Part shown: one piece after another, positions 16,619 through 26,982 of the stretch
Numbering within the stretch: the stretch's first letter is position 1
How the letters are laid out: every line of letters begins with the position of its first letter
NCBI RefSeq assembly: GCF_001690705.1
Contig: NZ_LZGK01000011.1
Location: forward strand, 310,001-374,000
Source: Gilliamella sp. wkB178
GTDB lineage: Bacteria; Pseudomonadota; Gammaproteobacteria; Enterobacterales; Orbaceae
Length of the DNA: 64,000 bases
Direction: 5' to 3'
Program-made: the position numbers and the translations under genes
Notes under the pieces: model-generated
Database searches by the model: none
The model's input: only the letters and a program-made list of their open reading frames with translations
What the model was told of the DNA's origin: nothing

Positions 16619-16990
16619 TTAATTATGCATACTGCGCTCAATCACTACTGCCACATTGGTTGCATTGGTAATCGCGCTGGGTTTAGAAACTTTAACTCGC
16701 AACCAAGTGACAGCAAATTGTTGGATTACCAGTTCGGCAACTCTTTCAGCAACGCATTCGATCAACTCAAACTTGTTGGCAGCGACCAAATTGGTAATGG
16801 CTTGACTGACTTTAAAATAATCTAAACATAAAGCAACATCATCACTGTTACCCGCCGGTTGGTTGTTCCATGCCATTTCCAGATCAAGCACTAATTGTTG
16901 TTTGATGTTTTTTTCCCAATCATAAACCCCAATGGTGGTTGAAACCGTCAATCCTTCGATTAACACCCTATCTTTAGTTGCGATTTTCAT
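16619..16990 (-). CDS. folB: Dihydroneopterin aldolase
   Basis: 123 residues. Converts 7,8-dihydroneopterin to 6-hydroxymethyl-dihydropterin and glycolaldehyde in folate synthesis. Recognised by VLIEGLTVSTTIGVYDWEK (residues 9-27), the LCLDYFKVSQAI segment, ELIECVAERVAELV with the catalytic-site Glu, and VKVSKPSAI near 99. The first five residues are longer than the usual start. It diverges from rsmE across a 98-bp spacer and is followed by the MBL hydrolase gene. Confidence 0.9.
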   Translation of the reverse strand: MKIATKDRVLIEGLTVSTTIGVYDWEKNIKQQLVLDLEMAWNNQPAGNSDDVALCLDYFKVSQAITNLVAANKFELIECVAERVAELVIQQFAVTWLRVKVSKPSAITNATNVAVVIERSMHN

Positions 16991-17088
16991 TTATTATTTC
17001 AGCCTATTATTTGTATTGACTAGAGATTACCGAATCTTCATAAATTACGCTATAATTTATTTTAAATTATAGGCAATATATAGCAATT

Positions 17089-17817
17089 ATGACGCGAATT
17101 TTTCAACCATATTCGATTAAGCAAAACAGTATTATTACTTTAGATGATAACGCTTTCAATCATTTGATCCGGGTTTTAAGAATGCAAGTCGGCGAACCGA
17201 TTATTTTATTTGATGGTTCCAACCAGATCACTCCTGCCATAATACATGCAATTAACAAAAAAAATGTTATGGTTAAAACCGCAACCTCGATAGTAGATAA
17301 TCGTGAATCGCCACTCAATATTCATCTTGGGCAAGTGATCTCGCGGGGTGAAAAAATGGAATTTACCATTCAAAAATCAGTCGAATTAGGCATTACCAGT
17401 ATTACACCGCTACTTTCTGAACGTTGTGGAGTAAGGCTTGATGAAGCTCGCTTTGACAAAAAAATTCAACAATGGCAAAAAATCGTCATTTCCGCCTGTG
17501 AACAATGCGGTCGTAATGTGATCCCTACTATCAACCCTGTCACCAAATTAGAAACTTGGTGTGCCAGCTTAACTGATGGTTTAAAGCTTAATTTACACCC
17601 TAAAGCTAAATATGGAATTAATCAATTATCTCTTAATGATAGCCATAATATTCATTTATTAATTGGGCCTGAAGGTGGATTATCCGAAAATGAAATTAGT
17701 ATGACGGCTAATTATCATTTCACCGATATACTGCTCGGTCCACGGGTACTGCGTACTGAAACTGCGGCCTTAACTGCCCTGTCTGCCTTGCAAGTTCGTT
17801 TTGGTGATTTGGGTTAA
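17089..17817 (+). CDS. rsmE: 16S rRNA (uracil-1498-N3)-methyltransferase
   Basis: 242 residues. SPOUT-class enzyme that methylates U1498 near the decoding centre. Landmarks: [12 protein letters not shown] near residue 24, [18 protein letters not shown] near 84, [17 protein letters not shown] near 139, [14 protein letters not shown] near 189 and [16 protein letters not shown] near 211, the knot. As in E. coli it precedes gshB, yqgE and ruvX in the same order, a conserved neighbourhood. A TATAAT lies at 17051-17056, 33 bases before the start. Confidence 0.95.
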   Translation: MTRIFQPYSIKQNSIITLDDNAFNHLIRVLRMQVGEPIILFDGSNQITPAIIHAINKKNVMVKTATSIVDNRESPLNIHLGQVISRGEKMEFTIQKSVELGITSITPLLSERCGVRLDEARFDKKIQQWQKIVISACEQCGRNVIPTINPVTKLETWCASLTDGLKLNLHPKAKYGINQLSLNDSHNIHLLIGPEGGLSENEISMTANYHFTDILLGPRVLRTETAALTALSALQVRFGDLG

Positions 17818-18020
17818 GCTAATTAAAAGGAACACAATAGATAATGTTTGCATTGCATCTTAAATAGTAGCGAGTATGATAGATGCTAGCATTAAGTCAA
17901 TAATGTTTTACCACACTTTCGGTCACAATATTGCTGACAAGATTTTAGCATTTACATAGAAGAGTAATAATCATCATCATTATTTCAATAATAACCATAT
18001 AAAACCAGTAAGGAGCAAAC

Positions 18021-18971
18021 ATGATAAAACTTGGTATTGTTATGGATCCAATCAGTCACATTAAGATTAAAAAGGACACCAGTTTTGCAATGCTGCAACA
18101 AGCACAAAAACGTGGTTATCAACTTTTTTATATGGAGATGAATGATCTTTTCTTAAGTAATGGTGAAGCTTATGCAACTACGCGCACAGTTACCGTTTAT
18201 AATGACAAAACTCATTGGTTTGATTTTAATGAAGCACAAACCATTAAACTTAGCGAGCTTGATGTCATTTTAATGCGTAAAGATCCGCCATTTGATACCG
18301 AATATATCTATGCTACCTATATTTTAGAACGTGCCGAAGCCAATGGTGTGTTAGTAGTGAATAAACCACAAAGTTTACGCGATTGTAACGAGAAGTTATT
18401 TACTGCTTGGTTTGCCGAGTTCACACCTGAAACTTTGGTTACCCGCCAAAGCCAACAAATTAAAGACTTTCATAAGCAACATCATGATATTATTTTAAAA
18501 CCACTTGATGGCATGGGTGGGGCCTCTATTTTCCGTATTAAACCGGATGATGCCAATGTTTCGGTCATAATTGAGACGTTAACCAACCGCAACACCCGTT
18601 ATTGCATGGCGCAAACTTTTATTCCGGCCATAAAAGATGGTGATAAACGAGTATTAGTTATAGATGGTGAGCCGGTGCCCTATTGTTTAGCCAGAATCCC
18701 GCCGCAAGGTGAAACCCGTGGTAATTTAGCCGCCGGTGGTCATGGCGAAGTTAGAGCACTTAGCGAAAGTGATTGGCATATTGCTAAAAGTATTGCGCCA
18801 ACCCTGAAACAAAAAGGCTTGCTATTTGTTGGTCTGGATATTATTGGTGATAAATTAACTGAAATTAATGTAACTAGCCCAACTTGTGTGCTTGAAATTG
18901 AAGCCGAGCACCCTAATTTATCCATAACAGGTATGTTAATGGATGCGATTGAACAGCGATTAAATAAATAA
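18021..18971 (+). CDS. gshB: Glutathione synthetase
   Basis: 316 residues. ATP-grasp ligase joining gamma-glutamylcysteine and glycine. Landmarks: GIVMDPISHIKIKKDTSFAM (residues 4-23), VLMRKDPPFDTEYI near 85, the ATP-grasp KPLDGMGGASIFR near 158, PAIKDGDKRVL near 203, RGNLAAGGHGEV near 233, and NVTSPTC near 290. AAGGAGCAAAC precedes the ATG. A 203-bp gap separates it from rsmE, so it may have its own promoter. Glutathione made here would also serve GloA. Confidence 0.96.
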   Translation: MIKLGIVMDPISHIKIKKDTSFAMLQQAQKRGYQLFYMEMNDLFLSNGEAYATTRTVTVYNDKTHWFDFNEAQTIKLSELDVILMRKDPPFDTEYIYATYILERAEANGVLVVNKPQSLRDCNEKLFTAWFAEFTPETLVTRQSQQIKDFHKQHHDIILKPLDGMGGASIFRIKPDDANVSVIIETLTNRNTRYCMAQTFIPAIKDGDKRVLVIDGEPVPYCLARIPPQGETRGNLAAGGHGEVRALSESDWHIAKSIAPTLKQKGLLFVGLDIIGDKLTEINVTSPTCVLEIEAEHPNLSITGMLMDAIEQRLNK

Positions 18972-18981
18972 AGAGAAAAAA

Positions 18982-19434
18982 ATGATTAGAGAATATCAAC
19001 CTGCAGATTTAGACAAGATCATGGAAATATGGTTACAAGGGAATTTACAAGCACATAATTTTATTGATCCTGAATTTTTCAAACAAAATTATGAATTAGT
19101 AAAAACATTAATCCCAATGTCGAAAATATATGTACAAGATGTTAATGGCGTAAAAGGTTTTATTGGTTTGACTGAAAATTATATTTCAGGGTTATTTGTT
19201 GAGCAAAGTTTTCAAGGTAAAGGCGCTGGCAAAGCGTTAATTGAAAAAGCCAAACAGCAACATACCGAACTATTTACTCAAGTTTACAAAAAAAATACTC
19301 ATGCTATTGATTTTTATTTAGCTCAACATTTCGAAATTATTTCTGAGTCAATAAACGAAGAAACTAATGAACCCGAAGTATTAATGCACTGTAATGTAGA
19401 ACATAAAGTAAAAATCGGCAAGTGTGCATTATAG
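18982..19434 (+). CDS. GNAT-family N-acetyltransferase (YjaB-like)
   Basis: 150 residues. GNAT fold: N-terminal IREYQPADLDKIMEIW, the beta-4 strand ISGLFVEQSFQGKGAGKALI carrying the acetyl-CoA loop (QGKGAG near residue 78), and the C-terminal NTHAIDFYLAQHFEI. Closest in layout to E. coli YjaB, which is of uncertain substrate. It starts ten bases after gshB, so it is co-transcribed with it; this gene is not part of the usual gshB-yqgE order and appears inserted. Confidence 0.8.
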   Translation: MIREYQPADLDKIMEIWLQGNLQAHNFIDPEFFKQNYELVKTLIPMSKIYVQDVNGVKGFIGLTENYISGLFVEQSFQGKGAGKALIEKAKQQHTELFTQVYKKNTHAIDFYLAQHFEIISESINEETNEPEVLMHCNVEHKVKIGKCAL

Positions 19435-19470
19435 TAAATAACGTTATCGAATTTAATAATTTGTGAGCTT

Positions 19471-20028
19471 ATGAATTTAAAAAATCATTTTATTATTTCC
19501 ATGCCTACCATGAACGACGCTATTTTTAGTCGTTCAGTGGTGTTTATTTGTGAACATAACCGTGATGGCGCTATGGGGATAATAATTAATAAACCTATAT
19601 TTGAACTAAATGTGGCCGCGGTTCTCGATCGGTTAGAAATTACCGCGAATAAAAGCTGCGCGGAACTTGAGCATCCGGTTTTTTCTGGTGGGCCTTTGGC
19701 TGAAGAACAAGGGTTTATTTTACACACACCACAGTCAGGTTTTTCATCTAGCATTAATATTTCTGATGATGTAATGATAACCACGTCACTAGACGCACTT
19801 AAATCAATTGGTACCCCGGAACAACCAAAAGATATGTTCCTGGCTTTAGGTTATTCTAGTTGGCAATCATTACAACTTGAAGCAGAAGTGGCTCGTAATG
19901 ATTGGCTAGTTGCCGACGCCGATCCTAAGATTATTTTTGAAGTTGCTATTGAAGATCGTTGGCAAAAAGCCGCTGAATCCTTAGGTATTAATATCAATAC
20001 AATTTCGCACCAGATGGGTAATGCATAA
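19471..20028 (+). CDS. yqgE: YqgE/AlgH family protein (UPF0301)
   Basis: 185 residues, same length class as E. coli YqgE. Shows [22 protein letters not shown] at residues 4-25, [11 protein letters not shown] near 31, [16 protein letters not shown] near 70 and the conserved [15 protein letters not shown] near 127. Function undefined; AlgH in Pseudomonas affects alginate regulation. It overlaps or abuts ruvX, the universal partner in gammaproteobacteria. Confidence 0.92.
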   Translation: MNLKNHFIISMPTMNDAIFSRSVVFICEHNRDGAMGIIINKPIFELNVAAVLDRLEITANKSCAELEHPVFSGGPLAEEQGFILHTPQSGFSSSINISDDVMITTSLDALKSIGTPEQPKDMFLALGYSSWQSLQLEAEVARNDWLVADADPKIIFEVAIEDRWQKAAESLGININTISHQMGNA

Positions 20029-20032
20029 TTTT

Positions 20033-20443
20033 ATGGCGACCATTATTGCTTTCGATTTTGGTACCGCAAGTATTGGTGCCGCTATTGGTCAGGATGTGAC
20101 TAAAACTGCTAATCCACTTTGTTCATTTAAGGCACGTGATGGTATTCCTAATTGGCAAGCAATTGCAAAAGTTTTAGCTGAGTGGCAACCCGACTTTTTG
20201 GTAGTTGGCTTGCCGTTAAATATGGATGGCACCGAGCAACCCCTTACCGCTAGAGCTCGAAAATTTGCTAATCGGTTACATGGTATGTTTGGTTATCAAG
20301 TGCATTTACAAGATGAGCGTTTATCCACCGTTGAAGCCAAATCGCATATTTTTGCTAGCCGTGGTTACCGTGCCTTGGAAAAAGGACATGTTGATGCAAC
20401 CTCGGCAATCATTATTTTAGAAAGTTGGTTTGAAAACAATTAA
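20033..20443 (+). CDS. ruvX: YqgF/RuvX nuclease, 16S rRNA 5'-end processing
   Basis: 136 residues from the ATG at 20033. RNase-H-like fold: [17 protein letters not shown] (residues 4-20) with the first catalytic Asp, [19 protein letters not shown] near 64, DERLSTVEA near 99 and a final Asp in [12 protein letters not shown]. An upstream in-frame ATG at 20021 overlaps yqgE by 8 bp and adds MHNF, absent from the family, so I prefer 20033. Known as a putative Holliday-junction resolvase and implicated in pre-16S rRNA maturation. Confidence 0.93.
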   Translation: MATIIAFDFGTASIGAAIGQDVTKTANPLCSFKARDGIPNWQAIAKVLAEWQPDFLVVGLPLNMDGTEQPLTARARKFANRLHGMFGYQVHLQDERLSTVEAKSHIFASRGYRALEKGHVDATSAIIILESWFENN

Positions 20444-20542
20444 CTACTTTAATTTATTGGTTATTTGATAAATTATTGATCGCCAATAAATTCCATCCTT
20501 GCTAAAATAGCCAACAATTCTTCTATTGAAAGGATAATCACT

Positions 20543-21580
20543 GTGTCAAATAATAATTCCCTCAGTTATAAAGATGCAGGTGTCAATATTGATGCCGGTA
20601 ATGAACTTGTAGATCGCATTAAACCCGTAGTTAAAGCAACTAAACGGCCTGAAGTTATGGGTGGTTTAGGTGGATTTGGTGCCTTATGTGCTATTCCACA
20701 AAAATATAAACAACCTATTTTAGTTTCTGGCACTGATGGCGTTGGTACCAAACTTCGCCTGGCGATGGATCTAAACCGTCATGAATCTATTGGTATTGAT
20801 TTAGTCGCCATGTGTGTTAATGATCTTATTGTGCAAGGTGCGGAACCATTATTTTTTCTAGATTATTATGCGACCGGTAAACTAAATGTGGATGTAGCAA
20901 CCACTGTTGTAACAGGAATTGCTGAAGGCTGTAAGCAATCAGGTTGTGCCTTGGTTGGTGGTGAAACTGCCGAAATGCCGGGTATGTACCATAACAATGA
21001 TTATGATTTAGCCGGATTTTGTGTTGGTGTTGTTGAAAAATCTGAAATGATTGATGGTAGTAAAGTCACTGATGGTGATGCCTTAATTGCTTTAGCATCG
21101 AGTGGTGCTCATTCTAACGGTTATTCCTTAGTGCGAAAAATCATTGAAGTTAGTGGTGTTAATTTAGCCACAGAGCAATTAGATGGCAAACTGTTAGCTG
21201 ATCACTTACTTGCACCAACCAAAATTTACGTTAAATCGGTACTGGATTTGATTGCGCAGGTAAAAGTCCATGCCATCGCACATATTACAGGTGGTGGCTT
21301 TTGGGAGAATATTCCCCGTGTATTACCTGCTAATACTCAAGCAATTATTAATGAAACCAGCTGGCAATGGCCGGCGATATTTAATTGGTTACAACAAGCT
21401 GGTAATGTAAGTCGCCACGAAATGTATCGTACTTTTAATTGTGGTGTCGGTTTAATTATAGCGTTACCAAAAGATTGTGTAGATAACGCTATAGCGTTAC
21501 TCAATAAACATGGCGAACAAGCTTGGTTAATTGGTGAGATTAAACAATCACATTCATCCGAACGCGTGGTAATTAAATAA
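20543..21580 (+). CDS. purM: Phosphoribosylformylglycinamidine cyclo-ligase (AIR synthetase)
   Basis: 345 residues, E. coli length. Closes the imidazole ring in purine synthesis (FGAM to AIR). Starts at GTG with GAAAGGA nine bases upstream. Landmarks: [16 protein letters not shown] (residues 8-23), [10 protein letters not shown] near 43, [14 protein letters not shown] near 60, [27 protein letters not shown] near 86, [11 protein letters not shown] near 139, [14 protein letters not shown] near 186, [16 protein letters not shown] near 248. No purN follows, unlike E. coli purMN; a hairpin and nifJ come next. No PurR operator is visible. Confidence 0.96.
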   Translation: MSNNNSLSYKDAGVNIDAGNELVDRIKPVVKATKRPEVMGGLGGFGALCAIPQKYKQPILVSGTDGVGTKLRLAMDLNRHESIGIDLVAMCVNDLIVQGAEPLFFLDYYATGKLNVDVATTVVTGIAEGCKQSGCALVGGETAEMPGMYHNNDYDLAGFCVGVVEKSEMIDGSKVTDGDALIALASSGAHSNGYSLVRKIIEVSGVNLATEQLDGKLLADHLLAPTKIYVKSVLDLIAQVKVHAIAHITGGGFWENIPRVLPANTQAIINETSWQWPAIFNWLQQAGNVSRHEMYRTFNCGVGLIIALPKDCVDNAIALLNKHGEQAWLIGEIKQSHSSERVVIK

Positions 21581-21585
21581 ATCAT

Positions 21586-21635
21586 TATAGTTGATATTAA
21601 CCAATTATTAATTCATTGGATAATATCAACTTATA
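21586..21635 (+). terminator. Long inverted repeat after purM, likely terminator
   Basis: AGTTGATATT.AACCAAT pairs with ATTGG.TAATATCAACT, giving a stem of about 17 bp with small bulges, starting eight bases after the stop. A weak T-rich tail follows. The remaining ~315 bases to nifJ (21636-21952) are AT-rich with no gene or clear promoter. Confidence 0.55.
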
Positions 21636-21952
21636 CTAATTTATTGCTGCCAAGGTGTAATATATAAAATCTATAGCATCAGTTTTAAATTATCATTAAA
21701 AGCCACTATAACTACGCCAATACTCCATAGCTTGAGTAATAAACTCACTGCTTAGGATAAAATAACTCACTTAATACATTCACATTTCACCTAATTTTCT
21801 ATGAAAATTAACAGACTAACCAACCCAATAACCATGATTATGTAGAAAAATTAATACAAAAATAACTAAAAGCTATCTCACTTTCTGGTACAATAACGCC
21901 AATTATAAGAAAGTAAGTAATGTCGTAACACTATAAAATACAAGGTTTTTTA

Positions 21953-24900
21953 ATGATCATATCAGATGCTAATAGTGCGGTTTCATCCGTTGCTTATCGT
22001 GCAAACGAAGTCATTGCTATATATCCAATTACCCCTAGCTCCCCCATGGCCGAGCAGGCCAGCACATGGGCTGAATTTAACAAACCTAATGTATTTGGTG
22101 ACATACCAAAAGTTGTTGAAATGCAATCGGAAGCTGGTGCTATCGCAACTGTCCATGGTTCATTAATGACGGGGGCAATGGCAACCTCGTTTACTTCTTC
22201 ACAAGGTTTATTGTTGATGATACCGTCGCTATATAAAATAGCCGGAGAATTAACACCTTTTGTATTACATGTAGCAGCACGAACAGTGGCTACCCATGCA
22301 TTATCCATTTTTGGTGATCACTCAGATGTAATGGCGGTTCGGCAAACTGGCGTTGCCATGCTTTGTTCTAGTTCAGTACAGGAAGCTCAAGATTTAGCTT
22401 TAATCGCTCAAATTGCTACCTTGAATAGCCGTATACCATTTATTCATTTTTTTGATGGTTTTAGAACTTCGCATGAAGTTAATAAAATCTATCCAATTAG
22501 TGATGATGAGATCCACAATCTATTACCATATGAAGCAATTACCGCATTACGTGCCCGAGCTTTAACACCTGACAAACCTGTTATAAAAGGTACTTCTGCC
22601 AATCCGGATACTTTTTTTCAATGTCGGGAAGCAATCAATCCTTATTATAACAATGCTTATCAACATGTTGTTGATGCCATGGCTGTTTTTGAAAAAGAAA
22701 CCGGAAGAAAATACCAACCTTTTGAATTTTATGGTGCGAGCGATGCCGTGCATATCATTGTTATTATGGGGTCTGGTGCTGGTACTACTAAAGAAGTGGT
22801 AGATAATTTATTGCAACAAGGTGAAAAAGTGGGTGTGGTGGTCGTTAGACTATTTCGACCTTTTTCCGCTAAGCATTTACTTGCAAGCATTCCTGCAACT
22901 GTTAAAAAAATTGCAGTACTTGATCGAACCAAAGAGCCCGGAGCCCAAGCAGAACCTCTGTATTTAGATGTGATGACAGCTTTTGCTGAGAGTTTTTCGC
23001 ATGGTGAACGAACCAATATGCCACTAATTATTGGTGGTCGTTATGGCTTATCTTCTAAAGAGTTTGATCCTCGTTGTGTATTGGCTATTTTTACAGAATT
23101 AGCTTTACCTGCTCCCCGCCCACGATTTACGGTTGGTATTTATGATGATATTACGGGTCTATCTTTACCATTACCGGAAAAATCTATTCCACAAAAATCG
23201 GCATTAGAAGCATTGTTTTATGGATTGGGTAGTGATGGTACCGTTTCGGCAACTAAAAATAATATTAAGATTATTGGTGATGGTTCACCTTTCTATGTGC
23301 AAGGATATTTTGTTTATGACTCCAAGAAAGCTGGAGGATTAACCACTTCGCACCTTAGAGTAAGTTTAGATCCAATAGATTCTGCTTACTTAATTACTAG
23401 TGCTCATTTTATTGGTTGCCATCAAGATCAGTTTATCGATAAATACCAAATGGTGGAAAAGCTAAAAGATGATGGTATTTTCTTACTTAATACACCTTAT
23501 AGTAAAGATGAGATTTGGCACCGTCTGCCTAAAGAAGTTCAAGTGCAACTAATTAAGAAACGGGCTCATTTTTACATAATCAATGCAGCAAAAATTGCCC
23601 GCGAATGTAATCTGGGTGCAAGAATCAATACTGTTATGCAAGCTGCATTTTTCCATCTTTCTGAAATATTTAAAAATGATTTTAGTATTGGTCAATTAAA
23701 AGAAGTAATCGCTAAAAGTTATAGTAGTAAAGGACAAGATTTAGTCGAGAATAACTGGAAAGCGCTCGATTTAGCGGTAACGTCACTTGAGCAAATTCCG
23801 CTCAGTTGTGTTGACCAAAGTAGTCCGTCCAGACCACCAATTGTGCCTTATAATGCGCCAGATTTTGTTAAAATGGTTACTGCAACTATGTTGGCTGGTT
23901 TAGGAGATAGCCTGCCGGTATCAGCGTTTCCACCTGATGGCACTTGGCCTACTGGCACCACCAAATGGGAAAAACGCAATATTGCCGAGGAAATCCCAAT
24001 TTGGCAGCCTGAGCTTTGTACACAATGTAATCACTGTGTTGTTGCCTGCCCACATGCAGCTATTCGGGCTAAAGTGGTTACCCCAGAAGATATGGTCAAT
24101 GCACCTGAATCATTGAGTTCGTTAGAAGTGAAAGCTCGCGACATGAAAGGCCAACGTTATGTGCTGCAAGTTGCCCCTGAAGATTGTACTGGTTGTAATT
24201 TATGTGTTGAAGTTTGTCCATCTCGCGATCGTAATAACTTTGATATTAAGGCTATTAACATGCAATCGCGTATCGATAATCTTGATACTCAACGAAACAA
24301 CTTTAATTACTTTATGGCATTACCAGATCGTGATATCAAAACAATTGAACGTATTGATATCCGAACTTCGCAATTATTAACACCTTTATTTGAATTTTCT
24401 GGTGCCTGCGCGGGTTGTGGTGAAACTCCATACATCAAATTATTAACCCAACTTTATGGTGACCATTTAGCCATTGCTAATGCAACCGGTTGTTCGTCAA
24501 TTTATGGTGGTAATCTACCATCAACACCTTACACCACTGATCGTAATGGCCGCGGACCAGCTTGGGCTAATTCATTATTTGAAGATAATGCCGAATTTGC
24601 ATTAGGTTACCGTATTACCTACAACCAACATAAACAACGTGTTATACGACTATTGGAACATGTAGCTGCAGAAATATCACCGGAAATCGTGATTGCTTTA
24701 CAATCTCCGGAAGTAACAATTGATGAAAAACGTCGCCACTTAGTATCGTTACGCCAACAATTAGAACACTTAAGTTCTCCGGAAGCTAAAGAACTAATGC
24801 GTGATGCAGATTATCTTATTGATAAATCTGTTTGGGCACTTGGTGGGGATGGTTGGGCCTACGATATTGGCTTTGGTGGCTTAGATCATGTTATGAGTTT

Positions 24901-25495
24901 AACTCATAATGTTAATATTTTAGTATTAGATACCCAATGTTATTCAAATACTGGCGGCCAACAATCAAAAGCTACCCCAATGGGTGCCGTGACTAAATTT
25001 GCAGATTTAGGTAAACATAAAGCCCGTAAAGATTTAGGGGTCAGTGTGATGATGTATGGTCATGTTTATGTTGCACAAGTAGCTCTTGGTTCACAACTTA
25101 ATCAAACCCTTAAAGCGCTACAAGAAGCCGAAGCCTATGATGGACCATCTTTAGTGATCGCCTATAGCCCTTGTGAAGAGCATGGGTATGACTTATCTAA
25201 ATCACATGAACAAATGAAAGATTTAGTTAAATCAGGATTCTGGCCAATTTATCGTTATGATCCAAGGCGCATGCTGGAAGGTAAACCAGGGTTGGTATTA
25301 GATTCTAAATCACCAAATAGTGAAGCACTATCCAACATATTACTCAAAGAGCAACGATTCCGCCGTTTAGAAACGCTAGAACCGACCATTGCCAATACTT
25401 TGCATGAGCGTTCAACTAAGCTGGTCAATTCGAAATATAAGTTCTTAGAACTATTAGCTACCTTCGCCGATATTGAAACACCTGCGGATAGTTAA
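21953..25495 (+). CDS. nifJ: Pyruvate:flavodoxin/ferredoxin oxidoreductase
   Basis: 1180 residues in one chain. Oxidises pyruvate with CoA to acetyl-CoA and CO2, reducing flavodoxin or ferredoxin; typical of anaerobic or microaerobic growth. Domain order: pyruvate-binding domain I starting near residue 20 (ITPSSPMAEQAS), domain II, the CoA-binding region, a polyferredoxin segment with CTQCNHC near 688 and CTGCNLC near 745, then the TPP domain with GACAGCGET near 817, ATGCSSIYG near 842, GGDGWAYDIGFGG near 963 and the CYSNTGGQQSKATP motif near 1000. The length is within a few residues of E. coli YdbK and Klebsiella NifJ. No nif genes are near, so a fermentative role is likely. Confidence 0.96.
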   Translation: MIISDANSAVSSVAYRANEVIAIYPITPSSPMAEQASTWAEFNKPNVFGDIPKVVEMQSEAGAIATVHGSLMTGAMATSFTSSQGLLLMIPSLYKIAGELTPFVLHVAARTVATHALSIFGDHSDVMAVRQTGVAMLCSSSVQEAQDLALIAQIATLNSRIPFIHFFDGFRTSHEVNKIYPISDDEIHNLLPYEAITALRARALTPDKPVIKGTSANPDTFFQCREAINPYYNNAYQHVVDAMAVFEKETGRKYQPFEFYGASDAVHIIVIMGSGAGTTKEVVDNLLQQGEKVGVVVVRLFRPFSAKHLLASIPATVKKIAVLDRTKEPGAQAEPLYLDVMTAFAESFSHGERTNMPLIIGGRYGLSSKEFDPRCVLAIFTELALPAPRPRFTVGIYDDITGLSLPLPEKSIPQKSALEALFYGLGSDGTVSATKNNIKIIGDGSPFYVQGYFVYDSKKAGGLTTSHLRVSLDPIDSAYLITSAHFIGCHQDQFIDKYQMVEKLKDDGIFLLNTPYSKDEIWHRLPKEVQVQLIKKRAHFYIINAAKIARECNLGARINTVMQAAFFHLSEIFKNDFSIGQLKEVIAKSYSSKGQDLVENNWKALDLAVTSLEQIPLSCVDQSSPSRPPIVPYNAPDFVKMVTATMLAGLGDSLPVSAFPPDGTWPTGTTKWEKRNIAEEIPIWQPELCTQCNHCVVACPHAAIRAKVVTPEDMVNAPESLSSLEVKARDMKGQRYVLQVAPEDCTGCNLCVEVCPSRDRNNFDIKAINMQSRIDNLDTQRNNFNYFMALPDRDIKTIERIDIRTSQLLTPLFEFSGACAGCGETPYIKLLTQLYGDHLAIANATGCSSIYGGNLPSTPYTTDRNGRGPAWANSLFEDNAEFALGYRITYNQHKQRVIRLLEHVAAEISPEIVIALQSPEVTIDEKRRHLVSLRQQLEHLSSPEAKELMRDADYLIDKSVWALGGDGWAYDIGFGGLDHVMSLTHNVNILVLDTQCYSNTGGQQSKATPMGAVTKFADLGKHKARKDLGVSVMMYGHVYVAQVALGSQLNQTLKALQEAEAYDGPSLVIAYSPCEEHGYDLSKSHEQMKDLVKSGFWPIYRYDPRRMLEGKPGLVLDSKSPNSEALSNILLKEQRFRRLETLEPTIANTLHERSTKLVNSKYKFLELLATFADIETPADS

Positions 25496-25532
25496 TAATA
25501 TAATAAACCTTATTTGTTCTTAGACTTTAACC

Positions 25533-25566
25533 ACCAGTTTTTATACTCCTATAAAAACTGGTTTTT
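25533..25566 (+). terminator. Terminator of nifJ
   Basis: CCAGTTTTTAT, six-base loop, ATAAAAACTGG then TTTTT. Perfect 11-bp stem, 38 bases after the stop. Confidence 0.9.
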
Positions 25567-25702
25567 CATTGTCCTAAGAACGGGCAATAAGCACCTTGAT
25601 TGTGCAAATTTGTTGTAAACGAGTCTATATTATCAATATTTATCATGAATTTTACCAATCAACACATTGATAATAATCTATATATTAAAATTATTTAAAT
25701 TT

Positions 25703-25718
25703 TGGAACAGTTCTTGCA
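25703..25718 (+). promoter_or_regulatory. Sigma-54 (RpoN) promoter of the aminotransferase gene
   Basis: TGGAACAGTTCTTGCA: GG (25704-25705), exactly ten bases, then GC (25716-25717), matching the -24/-12 consensus TGGCAC-N5-TTGCA at all but one core position. It lies 45 bases upstream of the ATG at 25763, leaving room for a start near 25729 and GTGAGG as ribosome site. The palindrome ATCAA-CACA-TTGAT at 25658-25671 upstream could bind an enhancer protein; this is inference. Confidence 0.65.
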
Positions 25719-25762
25719 CGATTAATTAGCCTATCAAAGACTAACTAATTGTGAGGTAAATA

Positions 25763-26950
25763 ATGATATCTAATTTAAATATTAGCCGTAGAAAATTGTT
25801 AACACTTTCTAGTGCTGCCGTTGCTGGGTTATCAGTTAATCAGTTGTTATCTAAAGCTTATGCCCAAGAGATACAAAAATCGATTGCCTTCTCACTGCCG
25901 ATGTTAGATACAGTGGTTACACCAACTTTAGATAATCCAATAAGGCTGAATTTTAATGAAAATGCGCTTGGCATGTCACCAAATGCTAAACAAGCTGCCA
26001 TTAATGCAATACCCAAAGCCAATCGTTATGCTAAAGCAGAAATGCCATTGTTAAATAAAAAACTAGGGCAACACCATAACGTTGAAGATGACCACATTTT
26101 ATTAACTGCTGGATCATCAGAGGGAATTCGTAGCGCCATCGAAGCATTTTGTATACCCAATACTCAATTAGTAATACCTGAACTTACTTATAGTGATGGT
26201 GAACATTTTGCTAAGATCTTTAATTTAAAAATTACTAAAGTATCCTGTCTTACTGATTGGCAAATAGATCTACGTTCCATAAAAAAAGCAGTCGATGAGT
26301 TTAATGGCTTTTCTATTGTTTATTTAGTCAATCCCAATAATCCAACTTCAACTGTATTCAAAGCTAATGAACTTGAATCATGGATAACCAGTGCGCCTAA
26401 AAATATGATTTTTATTGTCGATGAGGCCTATGCTGAATTTGTTAATGATCCTGATTTTCATTCCGTTGATAGTTTAATCAGTAACGGGGCTGAAAATGTG
26501 GTGTTACTAAAAACATTTTCCAAAATTCATGCTATGGCTGGTTTACGGGTTGGTTATGTAATTAGTTCACCGAATAATATCAAGAATATTGCTCAATATG
26601 TAGCTGGTGAAAAACTTAATTATTGTGGTGTATGTGCTGCTTTAGCTTCGATGGATGATAGTCAATTTTTGACTTATTCTAAAAAAGCTATTGATGTTTC
26701 CCGCACTATTATGGAACAAGTTTTATCAGAATTAGGATTACAATATTTAAAATCTGAAACCAACTTTATGTTTCATAAAACGCCTATTGATTTGCAAAAA
26801 TATCGAGAATTGCTACAACAAAATTGTGTGTTAGTGGGTAGAGATTTTGACCCGGCAACTAATTGGTGCCGAATCTCACTGGGTACTCCCGGTGAAATGC
26901 TTTATGTTGCTAATTTAATGCGGGGATTAAGAGAAAACAAAACTATCTAA
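25763..26950 (+). CDS. Tat-exported PLP-dependent class I/II aminotransferase (HisC-like)
   Basis: 395 residues. The N-terminus NISRRKLLTLSSAAVAGL is a clear twin-arginine signal (SRRKLL at residues 8-13), with cleavage likely after AYA near 32. The rest is a fold-type I aminotransferase: RLNFNENALGMSP near 55, AGSSEGIRSA near 115, YLVNPNNPTS near 192, VDEAYAEF near 219 and the PLP lysine in KTFSKIHAMAGLRVGY near 251. HisC is the nearest cytosolic relative, but a periplasmic location excludes histidine synthesis, so it probably transaminates an amino acid or derivative outside the membrane. Tat export fits a protein that folds around its cofactor first. It stands alone between two terminators with its own sigma-54 promoter. 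Confidence 0.88.
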   Translation: MISNLNISRRKLLTLSSAAVAGLSVNQLLSKAYAQEIQKSIAFSLPMLDTVVTPTLDNPIRLNFNENALGMSPNAKQAAINAIPKANRYAKAEMPLLNKKLGQHHNVEDDHILLTAGSSEGIRSAIEAFCIPNTQLVIPELTYSDGEHFAKIFNLKITKVSCLTDWQIDLRSIKKAVDEFNGFSIVYLVNPNNPTSTVFKANELESWITSAPKNMIFIVDEAYAEFVNDPDFHSVDSLISNGAENVVLLKTFSKIHAMAGLRVGYVISSPNNIKNIAQYVAGEKLNYCGVCAALASMDDSQFLTYSKKAIDVSRTIMEQVLSELGLQYLKSETNFMFHKTPIDLQKYRELLQQNCVLVGRDFDPATNWCRISLGTPGEMLYVANLMRGLRENKTI

Positions 26951-26982
26951 AAAGAAGATCATATTAAGGCAGAAATACTAAA

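Noticed and set aside
25658-25671. FNR box upstream of the aminotransferase gene
   Set aside because: The palindrome is ATCAA-N4-TTGAT, the inverse of the FNR consensus TTGAT-N4-ATCAA.
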